A program made the position numbers and the translations under genes. DNA of 64,000 bases from contig NZ_JADOUF010000001.1 of assembly GCF_015751905.1 (NCBI RefSeq), forward strand, positions 5,084,001-5,148,000, read 5' to 3'. Source of the DNA: Longispora fulva. Lineage in GTDB: Bacteria; Actinomycetota; Actinomycetes; Mycobacteriales; Micromonosporaceae. A model generated the notes under the pieces. That model worked only from the letters and a program-made list of their open reading frames with translations. It did not search any database and had not been told where the DNA came from. Shown here piece by piece: positions 15,669 to 24,762 of this stretch. The number at the start of each line of letters is the position of its first letter. The stretch's first letter is position 1.

Positions 15669-17216
15669 TCAGCGGGTCGGTAGTTCCAGCCAGGACGAGC
15701 CCTGGTAGGTCACCGTCGCGCCGGGGGTGTCGTTCATGTCGAGGTAGAGGGAGTCCTTGCCGTCGAGGACGAGGGCGAGGCGGTGTCCGGCCGGGACGTC
15801 GTAGGCGGCGGCCGGGAAGGTCGCGTCGAGGGTGGATGTCGTCGACAGCCAGGTCACGGGCGTGTGCGTGATCAGTTGGCCGCCGCCGAGGGCGTCGAGG
15901 TCGTAGAGGTAGGCGACGACGGTGCCGCGCGGGGCGCTGGGGTTGACGGCGAGGTGCAGCTTCGCGGTGCCGCGGACCTTGACGCCGTCGGAGTAGCCGT
16001 CCGACGTCCACACGCCGGCGTTGAGTCTGCTCACGGCGGGGAGCCAGACCGTGGGCGGGATTCCGGTGAGCGTGTCCAGGGCCCCGGACACGAGGGCGAC
16101 GCCGCCGTAGGCCGGGGTGTCGACGCGGGGCCAGGTCTGCCGGGACCAGCCGGTGGCCGGGGTGCCGCCCAGGTCCCCGGTGCCGTCCCACCAGCGGACC
16201 TCGCCGAGACCGAGCCGGGTGGTCGCGGTGCGGGTGGCGGCCCAGTCGGGGTAGGTCTCGACGGCGGAGGAGCCGTGCGGGCGGAGCACGACGCCCTGGC
16301 CGATGGTGCCGCCGGGGCCCAGGTACCGGTCGAACCACTGCCGGGTGGAGTCCCATACGTGGTTCGGGAGCCCGGCCAGGCCGAGTCCTTCGACGATGGC
16401 GTGGTCTCCGGGCGCGAACTCCAGGCGCTTGGGGCCGGTGAGGCGGCCGTAGAAGTCGACGAGCTGGTTGGGCGGGAAGATCGAGTCGCCGTAGGCGTTG
16501 GCCATCAGGATCGCCGGCTGGTGGGCGTTGATCCCGTCGAGGTAGGTGGCCGCGGAGCGGATCTTGGCCCAGGACTTGATGTTGTCGATGTCGCGGTTGG
16601 CGTAGAAGTCGCCGAGGATCCCGGTCAGCTCCGCGGAGGGTTTGCCGGTGATCAGGGCGGCGATGCCGAGGAAGCCGACGGACTGGCCGTGGCGGGTCTG
16701 CTGGTCGTAGAGGGAGTAGACCAGGTCCGACCAGCCGCTCATGGCGCTGACCGCCCTGATCCGGGGGTCGTGGCCGGCCGCGATGAGGCTGATGCCCGCG
16801 CCGTAGGAGATGCCGGCCGTGCCGATCCGGTCCGGGTCGACGGCCGGGTTGGCGACCATCCAGTCGACGGCGGTGCGGGCGTCGGCGACGTCCTTCGGGC
16901 CGGCGGTGTCGATCTGGCCACCGGACAGCCAGAAGCCGCGCGCGCCGTAGGACATCACGACGTAGCCGGCCTCGGCGAACTTACTCGCTTGGGCCAGGTA
17001 CTCCAGGTCGTTGATGCCCCAGCTGCTGATGAACACGATCCCGGGGTGCCGGCCGGGGGTGGTGGGGGCGATGACGTTGGCCTTGAGGACGACGCCGTCG
17101 CTCGCGGTCAGGTCAAAGAACGTGAATCCGGTGGTACTGGGTGCCGCGTGCGCGGGTACCGCCGCCCCGAACAGGACGAGCGTGGCGAGCACGACAAGCG
17201 TGAGTAATCGACGCAT
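15669..17216 (-). CDS. Secreted CocE/X-Pro dipeptidyl-peptidase-like hydrolase
   Basis: The start at 17216 is preferred because a GGGAG site lies 6 nt before it; an ATG two codons earlier would be too close. The 515 residues begin with a signal peptide (RRLLTLVVLATLVLFGAAVP-AHA). The alpha/beta hydrolase core has SWGINDLEYLAQASKFAEAG, SYGARGFWLSGG and the nucleophile elbow GTAGISYGAG (Ser near residue 142), with catalytic acid and His further on (PGDHAIVEG near 277). The C-terminal half is the jelly-roll domain of the CocE/NonD family. It probably cleaves an ester or prolyl peptide outside the cell. Confidence 0.88.
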   Translation of the reverse strand: MRRLLTLVVLATLVLFGAAVPAHAAPSTTGFTFFDLTASDGVVLKANVIAPTTPGRHPGIVFISSWGINDLEYLAQASKFAEAGYVVMSYGARGFWLSGGQIDTAGPKDVADARTAVDWMVANPAVDPDRIGTAGISYGAGISLIAAGHDPRIRAVSAMSGWSDLVYSLYDQQTRHGQSVGFLGIAALITGKPSAELTGILGDFYANRDIDNIKSWAKIRSAATYLDGINAHQPAILMANAYGDSIFPPNQLVDFYGRLTGPKRLEFAPGDHAIVEGLGLAGLPNHVWDSTRQWFDRYLGPGGTIGQGVVLRPHGSSAVETYPDWAATRTATTRLGLGEVRWWDGTGDLGGTPATGWSRQTWPRVDTPAYGGVALVSGALDTLTGIPPTVWLPAVSRLNAGVWTSDGYSDGVKVRGTAKLHLAVNPSAPRGTVVAYLYDLDALGGGQLITHTPVTWLSTTSTLDATFPAAAYDVPAGHRLALVLDGKDSLYLDMNDTPGATVTYQGSSWLELPTR

Positions 17217-17321
17217 GAACATCTCCCTATGTCCGCGAAGTTACCGGAGGGTAACGTCGATGTGTCCTGCGCCACAAGACCCGGAAGGAGACAACGGCAC
17301 CAACATGGCAGGCTGGTGACC

Positions 17322-18488
17322 GTGAGTACCCCGGAACCACCACTGACCGCCACGATCCGCCAGATCGAACGCGCCGCCGGCTCGCTGGCCACGCAGAGCG
17401 TCGCCAAGATGGAGGACGAGCTCGGTTGGTTCCGGGAACTGCCCGCCGACCAGCGGTCCTGGGTCATGCTCGTCGCCCAGGCCGGCGTCCGGTCGTTCCT
17501 GGAGTGGCTGCGCGGCGAGGGCACCCCCGGCGAGGTCAGCGACGAGGTGTTCGACGCCGCGCCCCGCGAGCTGGCCCGGTCGATCACGCTGCAGCACACC
17601 GTCGCCCTGATCAAAGTCACGATCGACGTCGTCGAGGAGCAGGTCCCGCACCTGGCCGCCCCCGGCGAGGAGGCCGAGCTGCGGATGGCGGTGCTGCGGT
17701 TCTCCCGGGAGATCGCGTTCGCCGCCGCCCGGGTGTACGCGCGGGCCGCCGAGACCCGCGGCGCCTGGGACGCGCGCCTGCAGGCCCTGCTCGTGGACGC
17801 GCTGCTGCGCGGGGACTCCTCCGACGTGCTCGCCAGCCGAGCCGCCGCCCTGGGCTGGACGGACGCCAGCCCGGTGGCCGTGGCCGTGGGGCGCTCACCC
17901 GGCGGGGAGGCTAGCGCCGTTTTGCATGTTCTGCACCGCTACGCCCGGCGGATGGGCGTGGAGATCCTCGGCGGGGTGCACGGCGACCGGCTCGTCGTCG
18001 TCCTCGGCGGGGCCGCCGACCCCCTCGCCACGGCGGAGAAGCTGCTCGGCGGGTTCGGCGACGGGCCCGTCGTGGTCGGACCGGCCGTCGCGTCCCTGGA
18101 CGAGGCCACCGAGTCGGCCCGGGCCGCACTGTCCGGTTTCCGGGCAGCCCCCGCCTGGCCCGCCGCCCCACGGCCGGTGGCGACGGCGGAGCTGCTGCCC
18201 GAGCGGGCCATCGCCGGCGACCCGGAGGCCCGGCGGATCCTGCGCACCGACATCTACGGCGCGCTCACCAAAGCCGGCGGGGAACTGCTGGACACCCTCG
18301 ACGCGTTCTTCGCCGTCGGCGGGGTGCTGGAGAGCGCCGCCCGGCAGTTGTTCGTGCACCCGAACACCGTCCGGTACCGCCTCCGCCGGATCGCCGAGGT
18401 GACCGGTCTGTCCCCGATGAACCCGCGTGAGGCTTTCGCCCTGCGGGTGGCCCTGACCATCGGCCGGCTGGATCCCGTCGGATCGTGA
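17322..18488 (+). CDS. fasR: PucR-type regulator of fatty acid synthesis (FasR-like)
   Basis: The protein is about 388 residues. It has a long N-terminal sensory region, a GGDEF-like middle (AAALGWTDASPVAVAVGRSP ... LHRYARRMGVEILGGVHGDR) and the C-terminal PucR helix-turn-helix (LDTLDAFFAVGGVLESAARQ, LFVHPNTVRYRLRRIAEVTG). In Streptomyces a PucR-type protein encoded directly upstream of fabD, FasR, activates the fab operon, and this gene has the same position and architecture. The start is uncertain: GTG at 17316 or 17322 both lack a strong ribosome site. A candidate operator lies at 18584-18600. Confidence 0.88.
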   Translation: MSTPEPPLTATIRQIERAAGSLATQSVAKMEDELGWFRELPADQRSWVMLVAQAGVRSFLEWLRGEGTPGEVSDEVFDAAPRELARSITLQHTVALIKVTIDVVEEQVPHLAAPGEEAELRMAVLRFSREIAFAAARVYARAAETRGAWDARLQALLVDALLRGDSSDVLASRAAALGWTDASPVAVAVGRSPGGEASAVLHVLHRYARRMGVEILGGVHGDRLVVVLGGAADPLATAEKLLGGFGDGPVVVGPAVASLDEATESARAALSGFRAAPAWPAAPRPVATAELLPERAIAGDPEARRILRTDIYGALTKAGGELLDTLDAFFAVGGVLESAARQLFVHPNTVRYRLRRIAEVTGLSPMNPREAFALRVALTIGRLDPVGS

Positions 18489-18583
18489 GGTGTTTCACTC
18501 CGCGATCCCGGATCGACAGGCACGTCACACCCAACGCTCTGACCTGGTCATTTAGACTGACTCAGCTGATCGGCTGATTGTCT

Positions 18584-18600
18584 TTGTAGGAACCCTACAA
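18584..18600. promoter_or_regulatory. Candidate FasR operator upstream of fabD
   Basis: The perfect 7-bp inverted repeat TTGTAGG-AAC-CCTACAA lies 68 bp before the fabD start in the 179-bp gap after the regulator gene. It is the strongest palindrome there. Confidence 0.6.
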
Positions 18601-18667
18601 CGTTTGTCGTCAGGTTTGGTGCCCTGCGATAGGGCCCGCACCTGTCCCGATCGGCCACAGTCAGAAG

Positions 18668-19837
18668 GTGCTTGCCGTACTCGCTCCCGGTCAGGGCTCA
18701 CAGAAGCCCGGCTTCCTCACTCCGTGGCTCGACCTGCCCGGCGTCGAACCCCGCCTGCGGTGGTGGTCGGCGCTCGCGGGCATCGACCTCGTCCACCTCG
18801 GCACGACCGCGGACGCCGACGAGATCAAGGACACCGCCAAGACCCAGCCGCTCCTCGTCGCCGCGGCCCTCCTCGCCGCCGAGCAGCTCCCGCTGCACGA
18901 CGTCGCTCTGGTCGCCGGACACAGCGTCGGCGAGCTCGGCGCCGCCGCCCTCGCCGGAGTGCTCAGCCCCGAGGCCGCCGTGACCCTCGCCGGGGTCCGC
19001 GGCCGCGAGATGGCCGCCGCCTGCGCCGTCGAGCCCACCGGGATGGTCGCCATCCTCGGCGGCGACCCCGACGAGGTGCTCGCCGCCATCGAGGCCGCCG
19101 GGCTGCACCCCGCCAACCGCAACGGCGCCGGCCAGATCGTCGCCGCCGGCTCCCTCGCCGGGCTCGAGAAGCTCAGCGACAACGCGCCCGCCGGCGCGAA
19201 GATCATCAAGCTGTCCGTCGCCGGGGCGTTCCACACCCCCTACATGGCACCGGCCGAGCAGGCGCTCGTCGCCCTCGCCCCCGGGATCACGGTGCACCAG
19301 CCGAGCCGCCTCGTGCTGTCCAACCTCGACGGGTCCGCCGTCACCGGCGGCAACGAGCTCGTGCAGCGCCTCGTCCGCCAGGTCACCGCCCCCGTCCGCT
19401 GGGACCTGTGCATGGACACCCTCGCCGACCTCGGCGTGACCGCCGTGATCGAGCTGCCGCCGGCCGGCACGCTCGCCGGCCTGGTCAAGCGCACCATCAA
19501 GGGCATCGAGATCGTCAAGGTCAACACGCCCGACGACCTCAAGGCTGCCCGGGACCTCATCGCCCGGCACGGGGTCGCCCCCACCCACGAGCCCATCCCG
19601 CACTTCCAGGTCGCCGTGTCCACCGCCGCCGGCAACTTCCAGCCGGCCGAGGGCCTCACCGAAGGCTCGGACGTGAAGAACGGCCAGGTCATCGGGCACA
19701 TCGAGACCCGCCAGGGCCCGATCGACGTCACCACCCACGCCGCCGGCACCCTGATCGAATGGCTCGCCAGCCCGGCGGACCCGGTCGCTCCGGGCCAGCC
19801 CCTCGCCCGGCTGCACCCGACCGGAGGTACCGCATGA
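18668..19837 (+). CDS. fabD: Malonyl-CoA:ACP transacylase with C-terminal biotinyl-like extension
   Basis: The GTG start gives 389 residues. The catalytic part (about 1-305) transfers malonyl from CoA to AcpP: LAPGQGSQKPGF, nucleophile GHSVGE (Ser near residue 86), active-site Arg in GVRGREM, and His in VAGAFHTPYM near 188. Residues about 318-389 are additional compared with enzymes of about 310 residues: HFQVAVSTAAGNFQPAEGLT ... VIGHIETRQGPIDVTTHAAG ... PVAPGQPLARLHP has the two-fold beta layout of a biotinyl/lipoyl carrier, but the modified lysine motif is absent. Its stop overlaps fabH (ATGA). Confidence 0.95.
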   Translation: MLAVLAPGQGSQKPGFLTPWLDLPGVEPRLRWWSALAGIDLVHLGTTADADEIKDTAKTQPLLVAAALLAAEQLPLHDVALVAGHSVGELGAAALAGVLSPEAAVTLAGVRGREMAAACAVEPTGMVAILGGDPDEVLAAIEAAGLHPANRNGAGQIVAAGSLAGLEKLSDNAPAGAKIIKLSVAGAFHTPYMAPAEQALVALAPGITVHQPSRLVLSNLDGSAVTGGNELVQRLVRQVTAPVRWDLCMDTLADLGVTAVIELPPAGTLAGLVKRTIKGIEIVKVNTPDDLKAARDLIARHGVAPTHEPIPHFQVAVSTAAGNFQPAEGLTEGSDVKNGQVIGHIETRQGPIDVTTHAAGTLIEWLASPADPVAPGQPLARLHPTGGTA

Positions 19838-20769
19838 CCGGCTCCCGCATCGTCTCCATGGGCCACTACCAGCCCTCCAAGGTCCTCACCAACGACGACC
19901 TGGCCCAGATCGTCGAAACCAACGACGAGTGGATCCAGTCCCGGGTGGGCATCAAGGAGCGCCGGATCGCCGACACCGAGACGGTCGCCGACATGGCCGG
20001 CTGGGCCGCCGAGAAGGCCCTCGCCAACTCCGGCCTCACCGCGGCCGACATCGACCTCGTCGTGGTGGCCACCACGTCCTCCATCGACCGGTGCCCCAAC
20101 ATGGCGACCCGGGTCGCCCGCAAGCTCGGCATCACCGCCCCCGGCGCGTACGACATCAACACCGCCTGCTCCGGCTTCTCCTACGCCCTGGCGACCGTCG
20201 ACCACGCCATCCGCGCCGGCGCCTCGAAGAACGCCATCGTCATCGGCGTCGAGAAGCTCTCCGACATCACCGACTGGACCGACCGCTCCACCGCCGTCAT
20301 CTTCGGCGACGGGGCCGGCGCCGCCGTCGTGTCCGCCAGCGACGAGCCGATGATCGGCCCCGTGCTGTGGGGCTCGGACCCCGAGAAGGGCGACGCGATC
20401 GTCATCGAGGGCTGGCGGCCCTACATCCAGCAGGCCGGGCAGACCGTGTTCCGCTGGGCGACGTTCGCACTACCGGCGCTGGCCGCCGAAGCCTGCGAGC
20501 GGGCCGGCATCAAACCCAGCGAACTGGTCGCCTTCGTCCCACACCAGGCCAACCTGCGGATCATCGAACCTCTCGCCCGTAAGCTGGGCGCGCCCGACCT
20601 GATCGTCGCCCGCGACGTGGTCGAGTCCGGTAACACCTCGGCGGCATCGATCCCGATGGCGCTGTCCAAGCTGGTCGAACGGCGGGAGATCCCGTCCGGC
20701 GCGCCGGTGCTGCTGTTCGGGTTCGGCGGTGGACTGACCTATGCCGGTCAGGTCATCCGCTGCCCGTAA
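19834..20769 (+). CDS. fabH: Beta-ketoacyl-ACP synthase III
   Basis: The 311-residue enzyme condenses an acyl-CoA starter with malonyl-ACP to begin fatty acid synthesis; in actinomycetes it commonly takes branched starters. The catalytic triad is visible: Cys in NTACSGFSYA near residue 112, His in AFVPHQANLR near 236, and Asn in VESGNTSAAS near 267, plus the C-terminal GFGGGLTYAG loop. The start at 19834 overlaps the fabD stop and has a GGAGG site; the very long in-frame extension upstream is a fabD shadow. Confidence 0.97.
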   Translation: MTGSRIVSMGHYQPSKVLTNDDLAQIVETNDEWIQSRVGIKERRIADTETVADMAGWAAEKALANSGLTAADIDLVVVATTSSIDRCPNMATRVARKLGITAPGAYDINTACSGFSYALATVDHAIRAGASKNAIVIGVEKLSDITDWTDRSTAVIFGDGAGAAVVSASDEPMIGPVLWGSDPEKGDAIVIEGWRPYIQQAGQTVFRWATFALPALAAEACERAGIKPSELVAFVPHQANLRIIEPLARKLGAPDLIVARDVVESGNTSAASIPMALSKLVERREIPSGAPVLLFGFGGGLTYAGQVIRCP

Positions 20770-20804
20770 CAGCACTTTTCCACCTATGAAAGGAACCATC
20801 AGAA

Positions 20805-21053
20805 ATGGCTCGTGAAGAGATCGTCGAAGGCCTCGCGGAGATCCTCGAAGAGGTCGCCGGTGTGAACCCCGAGGACGTCGCCGAGGAGAAGTCCTTCACC
20901 GAGGAGCTCGACGTCGACTCGCTCTCCATGGTCGAGGTCGTCGTGGCGGCCGAGGAGAAGTTCGGCGTGAAGATCCCGGACGACGAGGTCCAGAACCTCC
21001 GCACCGTGGGTGACGCCGTCTCCTTCATCGAGAAGGCACAGGCAGCGCTGTGA
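20805..21053 (+). CDS. acpP: Acyl carrier protein
   Basis: The 82-residue acidic helical protein carries the growing acyl chain on phosphopantetheine attached to Ser39 in ELDVDSLSMVEVV. It has an AAAGGA ribosome site and its own short leader after fabH, which suits its higher protein demand. Its stop overlaps the fabF start (GTGA). Confidence 0.98.
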   Translation: MAREEIVEGLAEILEEVAGVNPEDVAEEKSFTEELDVDSLSMVEVVVAAEEKFGVKIPDDEVQNLRTVGDAVSFIEKAQAAL

Positions 21054-22276
21054 GCAATGCCGACGTCGTAGTCACCGGGCTCGGCGCGACCACCCCGCTG
21101 GGCGGGGACGTCGCGTCCACCTGGGCCGGGCTACTCGCCGGTCGCTCCGGCGTCGGCCCCCTCACCCAGGACTGGGCGGCCCAGCTGACCGTACGCATCG
21201 CCGCCCAACTGGCCGAGGACCCGAGCACGAAGCTCGACCGGATCAAGGCCCGACGCATGGACCGTTCCGAGCAGGTCGCCGTCGTCGCGTCCCGCGAGGC
21301 GTGGACCGACGCCGGCCTCGACGACGTCGAGGTCGACCGCGGCCGGCTCGGGGTCGTCGTCGGCTCCGGGATCGGCGGCGCGACCACGCTGCTCGCCCAG
21401 GACGACATCCTCGAGCAGCACGGACCCCGCAAGGTGTCCCCGCACACCATCCCCATGCTGATGCCCAACGGCCCGGCCGCCTGGGTCGGCCTGACCTTCG
21501 GCGCGCAGGCCGGCGTGCACGCCCCCACCAGCGCCTGCGCCACCGGCGCCGAGGCGATCGCCTGGGGCCTGGACATGATCCGCTCCGGTCGCGCCGACGT
21601 CGTCATCGCCGGCGGCGTCGAGGCGGTCATCCACCCGCTGCCCATGGCCGGCTTCGGCTCGATGCGGGCCATGTCGATCCGCAATGACGACCCCGAGCGC
21701 GCCTCGCGGCCGTGGGACACCGACCGCGACGGCTTCGTCCTCGGCGAGGGCGCCGGCGTCGTCATCCTCGAGCGCGCCGAGCACGCGGCGGCACGCGGCG
21801 CGAAGGTCTACGCCCGGCTCTCCGGCTCCGGCATGACCTCCGACGGGTACGACATCGTGCAGCCCGACCCCGAAGGCGTCGGCCAGGCCCGCGCCATGAC
21901 CCAGGCCATCAAGGAAGCCGGCCTGACCAAGCAGGACATCGGGCACGTCAACGCGCACGCCACGTCCACCCCGGTGGGCGACATCGCCGAGGTCAAGTCG
22001 ATCGAGGCCGCCGTCGGGCACCACCCGGTGCTGACCGCGCCGAAGTCGATGCTCGGTCACCTGCTCGGCGCTGCCGGTGCCGTGGAGTCCATCGTGACGA
22101 TCCTGTCCGTGCACCACCAGCTGATCCCGCCGACGATCAACCTGGACGTCCCGGACCCGGGGCTGACCCTGGAGGTCGTCACGGGCGAACCGCGCAAGAT
22201 GCACCTGGACGCCGCGCTGAACAACTCGTTCGGCTTCGGCGGGCACAACGTCGCCCTGCTGTTCACCCGGGCTTAG
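21050..22276 (+). CDS. fabF: Beta-ketoacyl-ACP synthase II
   Basis: The 408-residue condensing enzyme elongates acyl-ACP with malonyl-ACP. Catalytic Cys lies in APTSACATGAEA near residue 163, with His in NAHATSTPVGD near 304 and His in SMLGHLLGAAG near 339, and the C-terminal NNSFGFGGHNVALLF loop is complete. The GTG start is coupled to acpP. Confidence 0.97.
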   Translation: MSNADVVVTGLGATTPLGGDVASTWAGLLAGRSGVGPLTQDWAAQLTVRIAAQLAEDPSTKLDRIKARRMDRSEQVAVVASREAWTDAGLDDVEVDRGRLGVVVGSGIGGATTLLAQDDILEQHGPRKVSPHTIPMLMPNGPAAWVGLTFGAQAGVHAPTSACATGAEAIAWGLDMIRSGRADVVIAGGVEAVIHPLPMAGFGSMRAMSIRNDDPERASRPWDTDRDGFVLGEGAGVVILERAEHAAARGAKVYARLSGSGMTSDGYDIVQPDPEGVGQARAMTQAIKEAGLTKQDIGHVNAHATSTPVGDIAEVKSIEAAVGHHPVLTAPKSMLGHLLGAAGAVESIVTILSVHHQLIPPTINLDVPDPGLTLEVVTGEPRKMHLDAALNNSFGFGGHNVALLFTRA

Positions 22277-22288
22277 GAGAAGAGCGCT

Positions 22289-23710
22289 GTGATGACCACG
22301 AATTCCGCTTCGACCGACGACACCATCGTCGATCACCGGGACCCGGAGCCGCGCCTCCGGGCGCTGTTCGACGCCGGTTCCATGCGGGCCATCTCGCCCC
22401 GCGACGACTCGGGCGTGATGACCGTCCGTGGTGAGATCGACGGCCAGACCGTCATCGCGTACTGCTCCGACGCCCGGCTCATGGGCGGCGCCATGGGTAC
22501 CGACGGCTGCCAGCACACCGTGGACGCCATCGACGCCGCCGTCCGCGAGCGGGTGCCGGTGATCGGCATCTGGCACTCCGGCGGCGCGCGGCTCCCCGAG
22601 GGCGTCGCGGCGCTCGACGGGGTCGGCCAGGTGTTCGCGGCCATGGTCCGCGCGTCCGGTCGGGTGCCGCAGATCTCCGTGGTGCTCGGCCCGGCGGCCG
22701 GCGGCGGGGCATACGGCCCGGCCCTCACCGACATCGTGATCATGTCCGACCAGGGCCGGATCTTCGTGACCGGTCCCGAGGTCGTCCGCAGCGTCACCGG
22801 CGAGCAGGTCGACATGGAGCGCCTCGGCGGCCCGGAGCCGCACGGCCGCCGCTCCGGCGTCGTGCACATCACCACCAAGGACGAGGCCGGCGCGCTGAGC
22901 AAGGCCCGCGAGCTGGCGATCCTCCTCGGCCACCAGGGCCGGTTCTCCCCGGCCGACGTGAACGAGTCCCCGGAGCTCGGCGAGATCCTCCCCGAGCAGG
23001 TCAACCGGGCCTACGACGTCAAGCCCGTGGTCAAGGCCATGCTCGACGCCGAGGGCCCGACCGTGGAGCTGCACGCCAAGTGGGCCCCGAACGTGGTCAC
23101 CACCCTCGGCCGGTTCGCCGGCCGCACGATAGGCGTGATCGCGAACAACCCGCTGCGGCTCGGCGGCTGCCTCGACGCGTCCAGCGCCGAGAAGGCCGCC
23201 CGGTTCGTCCGGATGTGCGACGCGCTCGGCGTGCCGCTGATCGTGCTCGTGGACGTCCCCGGCTACCTGCCGGGCGTCGGCCAGGAATGGGACGGCGTCG
23301 TGCGGCGCGGCGCGAAGCTGCTGCACGCGTTCGCCGAGGCCGTCGTGCCCCGGATCACCCTGGTCACCCGCAAGGCGTACGGCGGCGCGTACATCGCGAT
23401 GAACTCCCGCTCGCTCGGCGCGACCGCCGTGTTCGCGTGGCCGAACACCGAGATCGCCGTCATGGGCGCCTCGGCGGCGGTCAACATCCTGGCCCGCAAG
23501 AAGCTCGCGGCCGCCAAGCCCGAGGACCGCGAGGCCCTGCGCGCCCAGCTGATCGAGGAGCAGGCCCGCACCGCCGGCGGCGTCGGCCGTGCCCTGGAGA
23601 TCGGCGTCGTCGACGAGGTCATCGAGCCGGCCAAGACCCGCCGCCGGATCGCCGACGCCCTGGCCGCGGCCCCGGCCGCACGTGGCGCGCACGGGAACAT
23701 CCCGCTGTAA
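22289..23710 (+). CDS. accD: Acyl-CoA carboxylase carboxyl-transferase beta subunit
   Basis: The 473-residue protein has the two crotonase-fold halves of the actinobacterial carboxyl transferases. The first contains MGGAMGTDGCQ, HSGGARLPEG and LGPAAGGGAYGPALTDIV; the second contains VDVPGYLPGVGQEWDGVVRR and RKAYGGAYIAMNSRSLGA. It transfers CO2 from biotin to acetyl-CoA or propionyl-CoA. Following fabF, it parallels accD6 of the mycobacterial fatty acid cluster, so it probably supplies malonyl-CoA. Biotin carboxylase is not in the window. A GTG at 22289 or the ATG at 22292 may be used; GGAGAAG lies just upstream. Confidence 0.93.
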   Translation: MMTTNSASTDDTIVDHRDPEPRLRALFDAGSMRAISPRDDSGVMTVRGEIDGQTVIAYCSDARLMGGAMGTDGCQHTVDAIDAAVRERVPVIGIWHSGGARLPEGVAALDGVGQVFAAMVRASGRVPQISVVLGPAAGGGAYGPALTDIVIMSDQGRIFVTGPEVVRSVTGEQVDMERLGGPEPHGRRSGVVHITTKDEAGALSKARELAILLGHQGRFSPADVNESPELGEILPEQVNRAYDVKPVVKAMLDAEGPTVELHAKWAPNVVTTLGRFAGRTIGVIANNPLRLGGCLDASSAEKAARFVRMCDALGVPLIVLVDVPGYLPGVGQEWDGVVRRGAKLLHAFAEAVVPRITLVTRKAYGGAYIAMNSRSLGATAVFAWPNTEIAVMGASAAVNILARKKLAAAKPEDREALRAQLIEEQARTAGGVGRALEIGVVDEVIEPAKTRRRIADALAAAPAARGAHGNIPL

Positions 23711-23719
23711 CACCCAGCA

Positions 23720-23760
23720 CGGCGAGCGCCCCCAGCGGTCACTGGGGGCGCTCGTCGTTT
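23720..23760 (+). terminator. Terminator of the fab-accD operon
   Basis: A perfect 12-bp stem (23724-23735 with 23742-23753), extendable outward with one mismatch, is followed by TCGTTTCTC. It lies 10 nt after the accD stop. Confidence 0.85.
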
Positions 23761-24015
23761 CTCAACCCTTGACGGTTACGGCGACACCTGCCCCGGCACG
23801 CGACGGCCGCCCCACGCCGACCGACACCGGCGTCAGCCGGGCGCACTCGACAAGCCGCGGGTGCCGCCCCGCCCCTGGTAGCCGACCGGCAGGGTGAGGT
23901 ACTCCCAGTAGCGCGTATTCGAAAGGCCGCTGGGTTGCCGGCTTCACTGGTCGTGACTGGCGACTGGGCGTGTCCGACCGCCCGGCCATCACCGCGTGCC
24001 CCGGTTGGGGCGGGT
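23761..24015. other. Intergenic stretch without recognised content
   Basis: No frame here has convincing protein-like composition, and no tRNA or strong hairpin is seen. Confidence 0.5.
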
Positions 24016-24633
24016 CTAGGTTTGCGTCGGGCCCATGGTGTCGATGATCTCGCCGATCGCGCTTCGGACGATGTGGGCGTCGGCCGCGGGAGCCTGGCCG
24101 GTCATGACCAGTGAGGAGTTGGCCCCCACCGGTACGGCCCAGTGCGTCTGCCACCACGGGCTGTCCTCATGGTCGTAGGCCAGCTCGCACACGTCGATGT
24201 CCTCGACGCGGTACTGCGTCACCAGTTCCTGGCCGGGTGCCGCCCAGTTGCCCCCGGTGGGCAGGCTCGTCGTGGACTGCGGGCCCTGCGGGAAGATCTC
24301 CGCGCCGCCCGGCTTCGTGAGACGAAACGGAGTGGGTCCCTCACCAGCGGGCGGCGCGCAGAGGTCGAAGCCTTCCGGCCAGGCAAAGGAGAACCAGGTG
24401 GTCTCGGCGAGCCAGTACTCGTGGGCAGGGCCGGGAAGAACGTCCACGACGCCGGGCGTCGACTCTCGCACAGATCCGCCAACCACCGTGGACACTGGTC
24501 CTTCACCGGTCTGGCAGGTCACCACCACGGAGCTGGGCGTCGAGCCGGAACGGCTGAACGCACAAGGCCCGTACGGCACCAGGCGCAGGCCAAACCCACT
24601 CAGCCGGATGTACACGTGTCCCACGGCCGGCAC
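24016..24633 (-). CDS. Hypothetical protein
   Basis: I do not recognise the protein. With the GTG at 24633 it has about 205 residues; an alternative GTG lies three codons inside, and a TTG at 24687 would add 18. It contains several cysteines (GPCAFSRSG, VTCQTGEGP, DLCAPPAGE, IDVCELAYD), aromatic-rich segments (HEYWLAETTWFSFAWPEGFD, DSPWWQTHWAVPVGANSSLV) and a helical end. There is no signal peptide. It is probably a beta-rich cytoplasmic protein. Confidence 0.6.
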   Translation of the reverse strand: MPAVGHVYIRLSGFGLRLVPYGPCAFSRSGSTPSSVVVTCQTGEGPVSTVVGGSVRESTPGVVDVLPGPAHEYWLAETTWFSFAWPEGFDLCAPPAGEGPTPFRLTKPGGAEIFPQGPQSTTSLPTGGNWAAPGQELVTQYRVEDIDVCELAYDHEDSPWWQTHWAVPVGANSSLVMTGQAPAADAHIVRSAIGEIIDTMGPTQT

Positions 24634-24762
24634 TCTACAGCCGTCAGGCTCCAGTCCGGGCGCCCCGTCCTTGTCCGCGTTGGCCAAGCGGCGGTCCGGT
24701 CCGCGCTGGTCGGATCGGCTGTGTCCGCGCGGATCTCGCGCCGCTCCGGCCGGGTGGGCGGC

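Noticed and set aside
18604-19833. N-terminal extension of fabH by 410 codons
   Set aside because: It lies over fabD in another frame and is almost entirely arginine/proline; fabH has its own ribosome site and ATG overlap at 19834.
21131-23713. 860-codon minus-strand frame across fabF and accD
   Set aside because: It covers two well-supported genes in antisense and has no recognisable domain.
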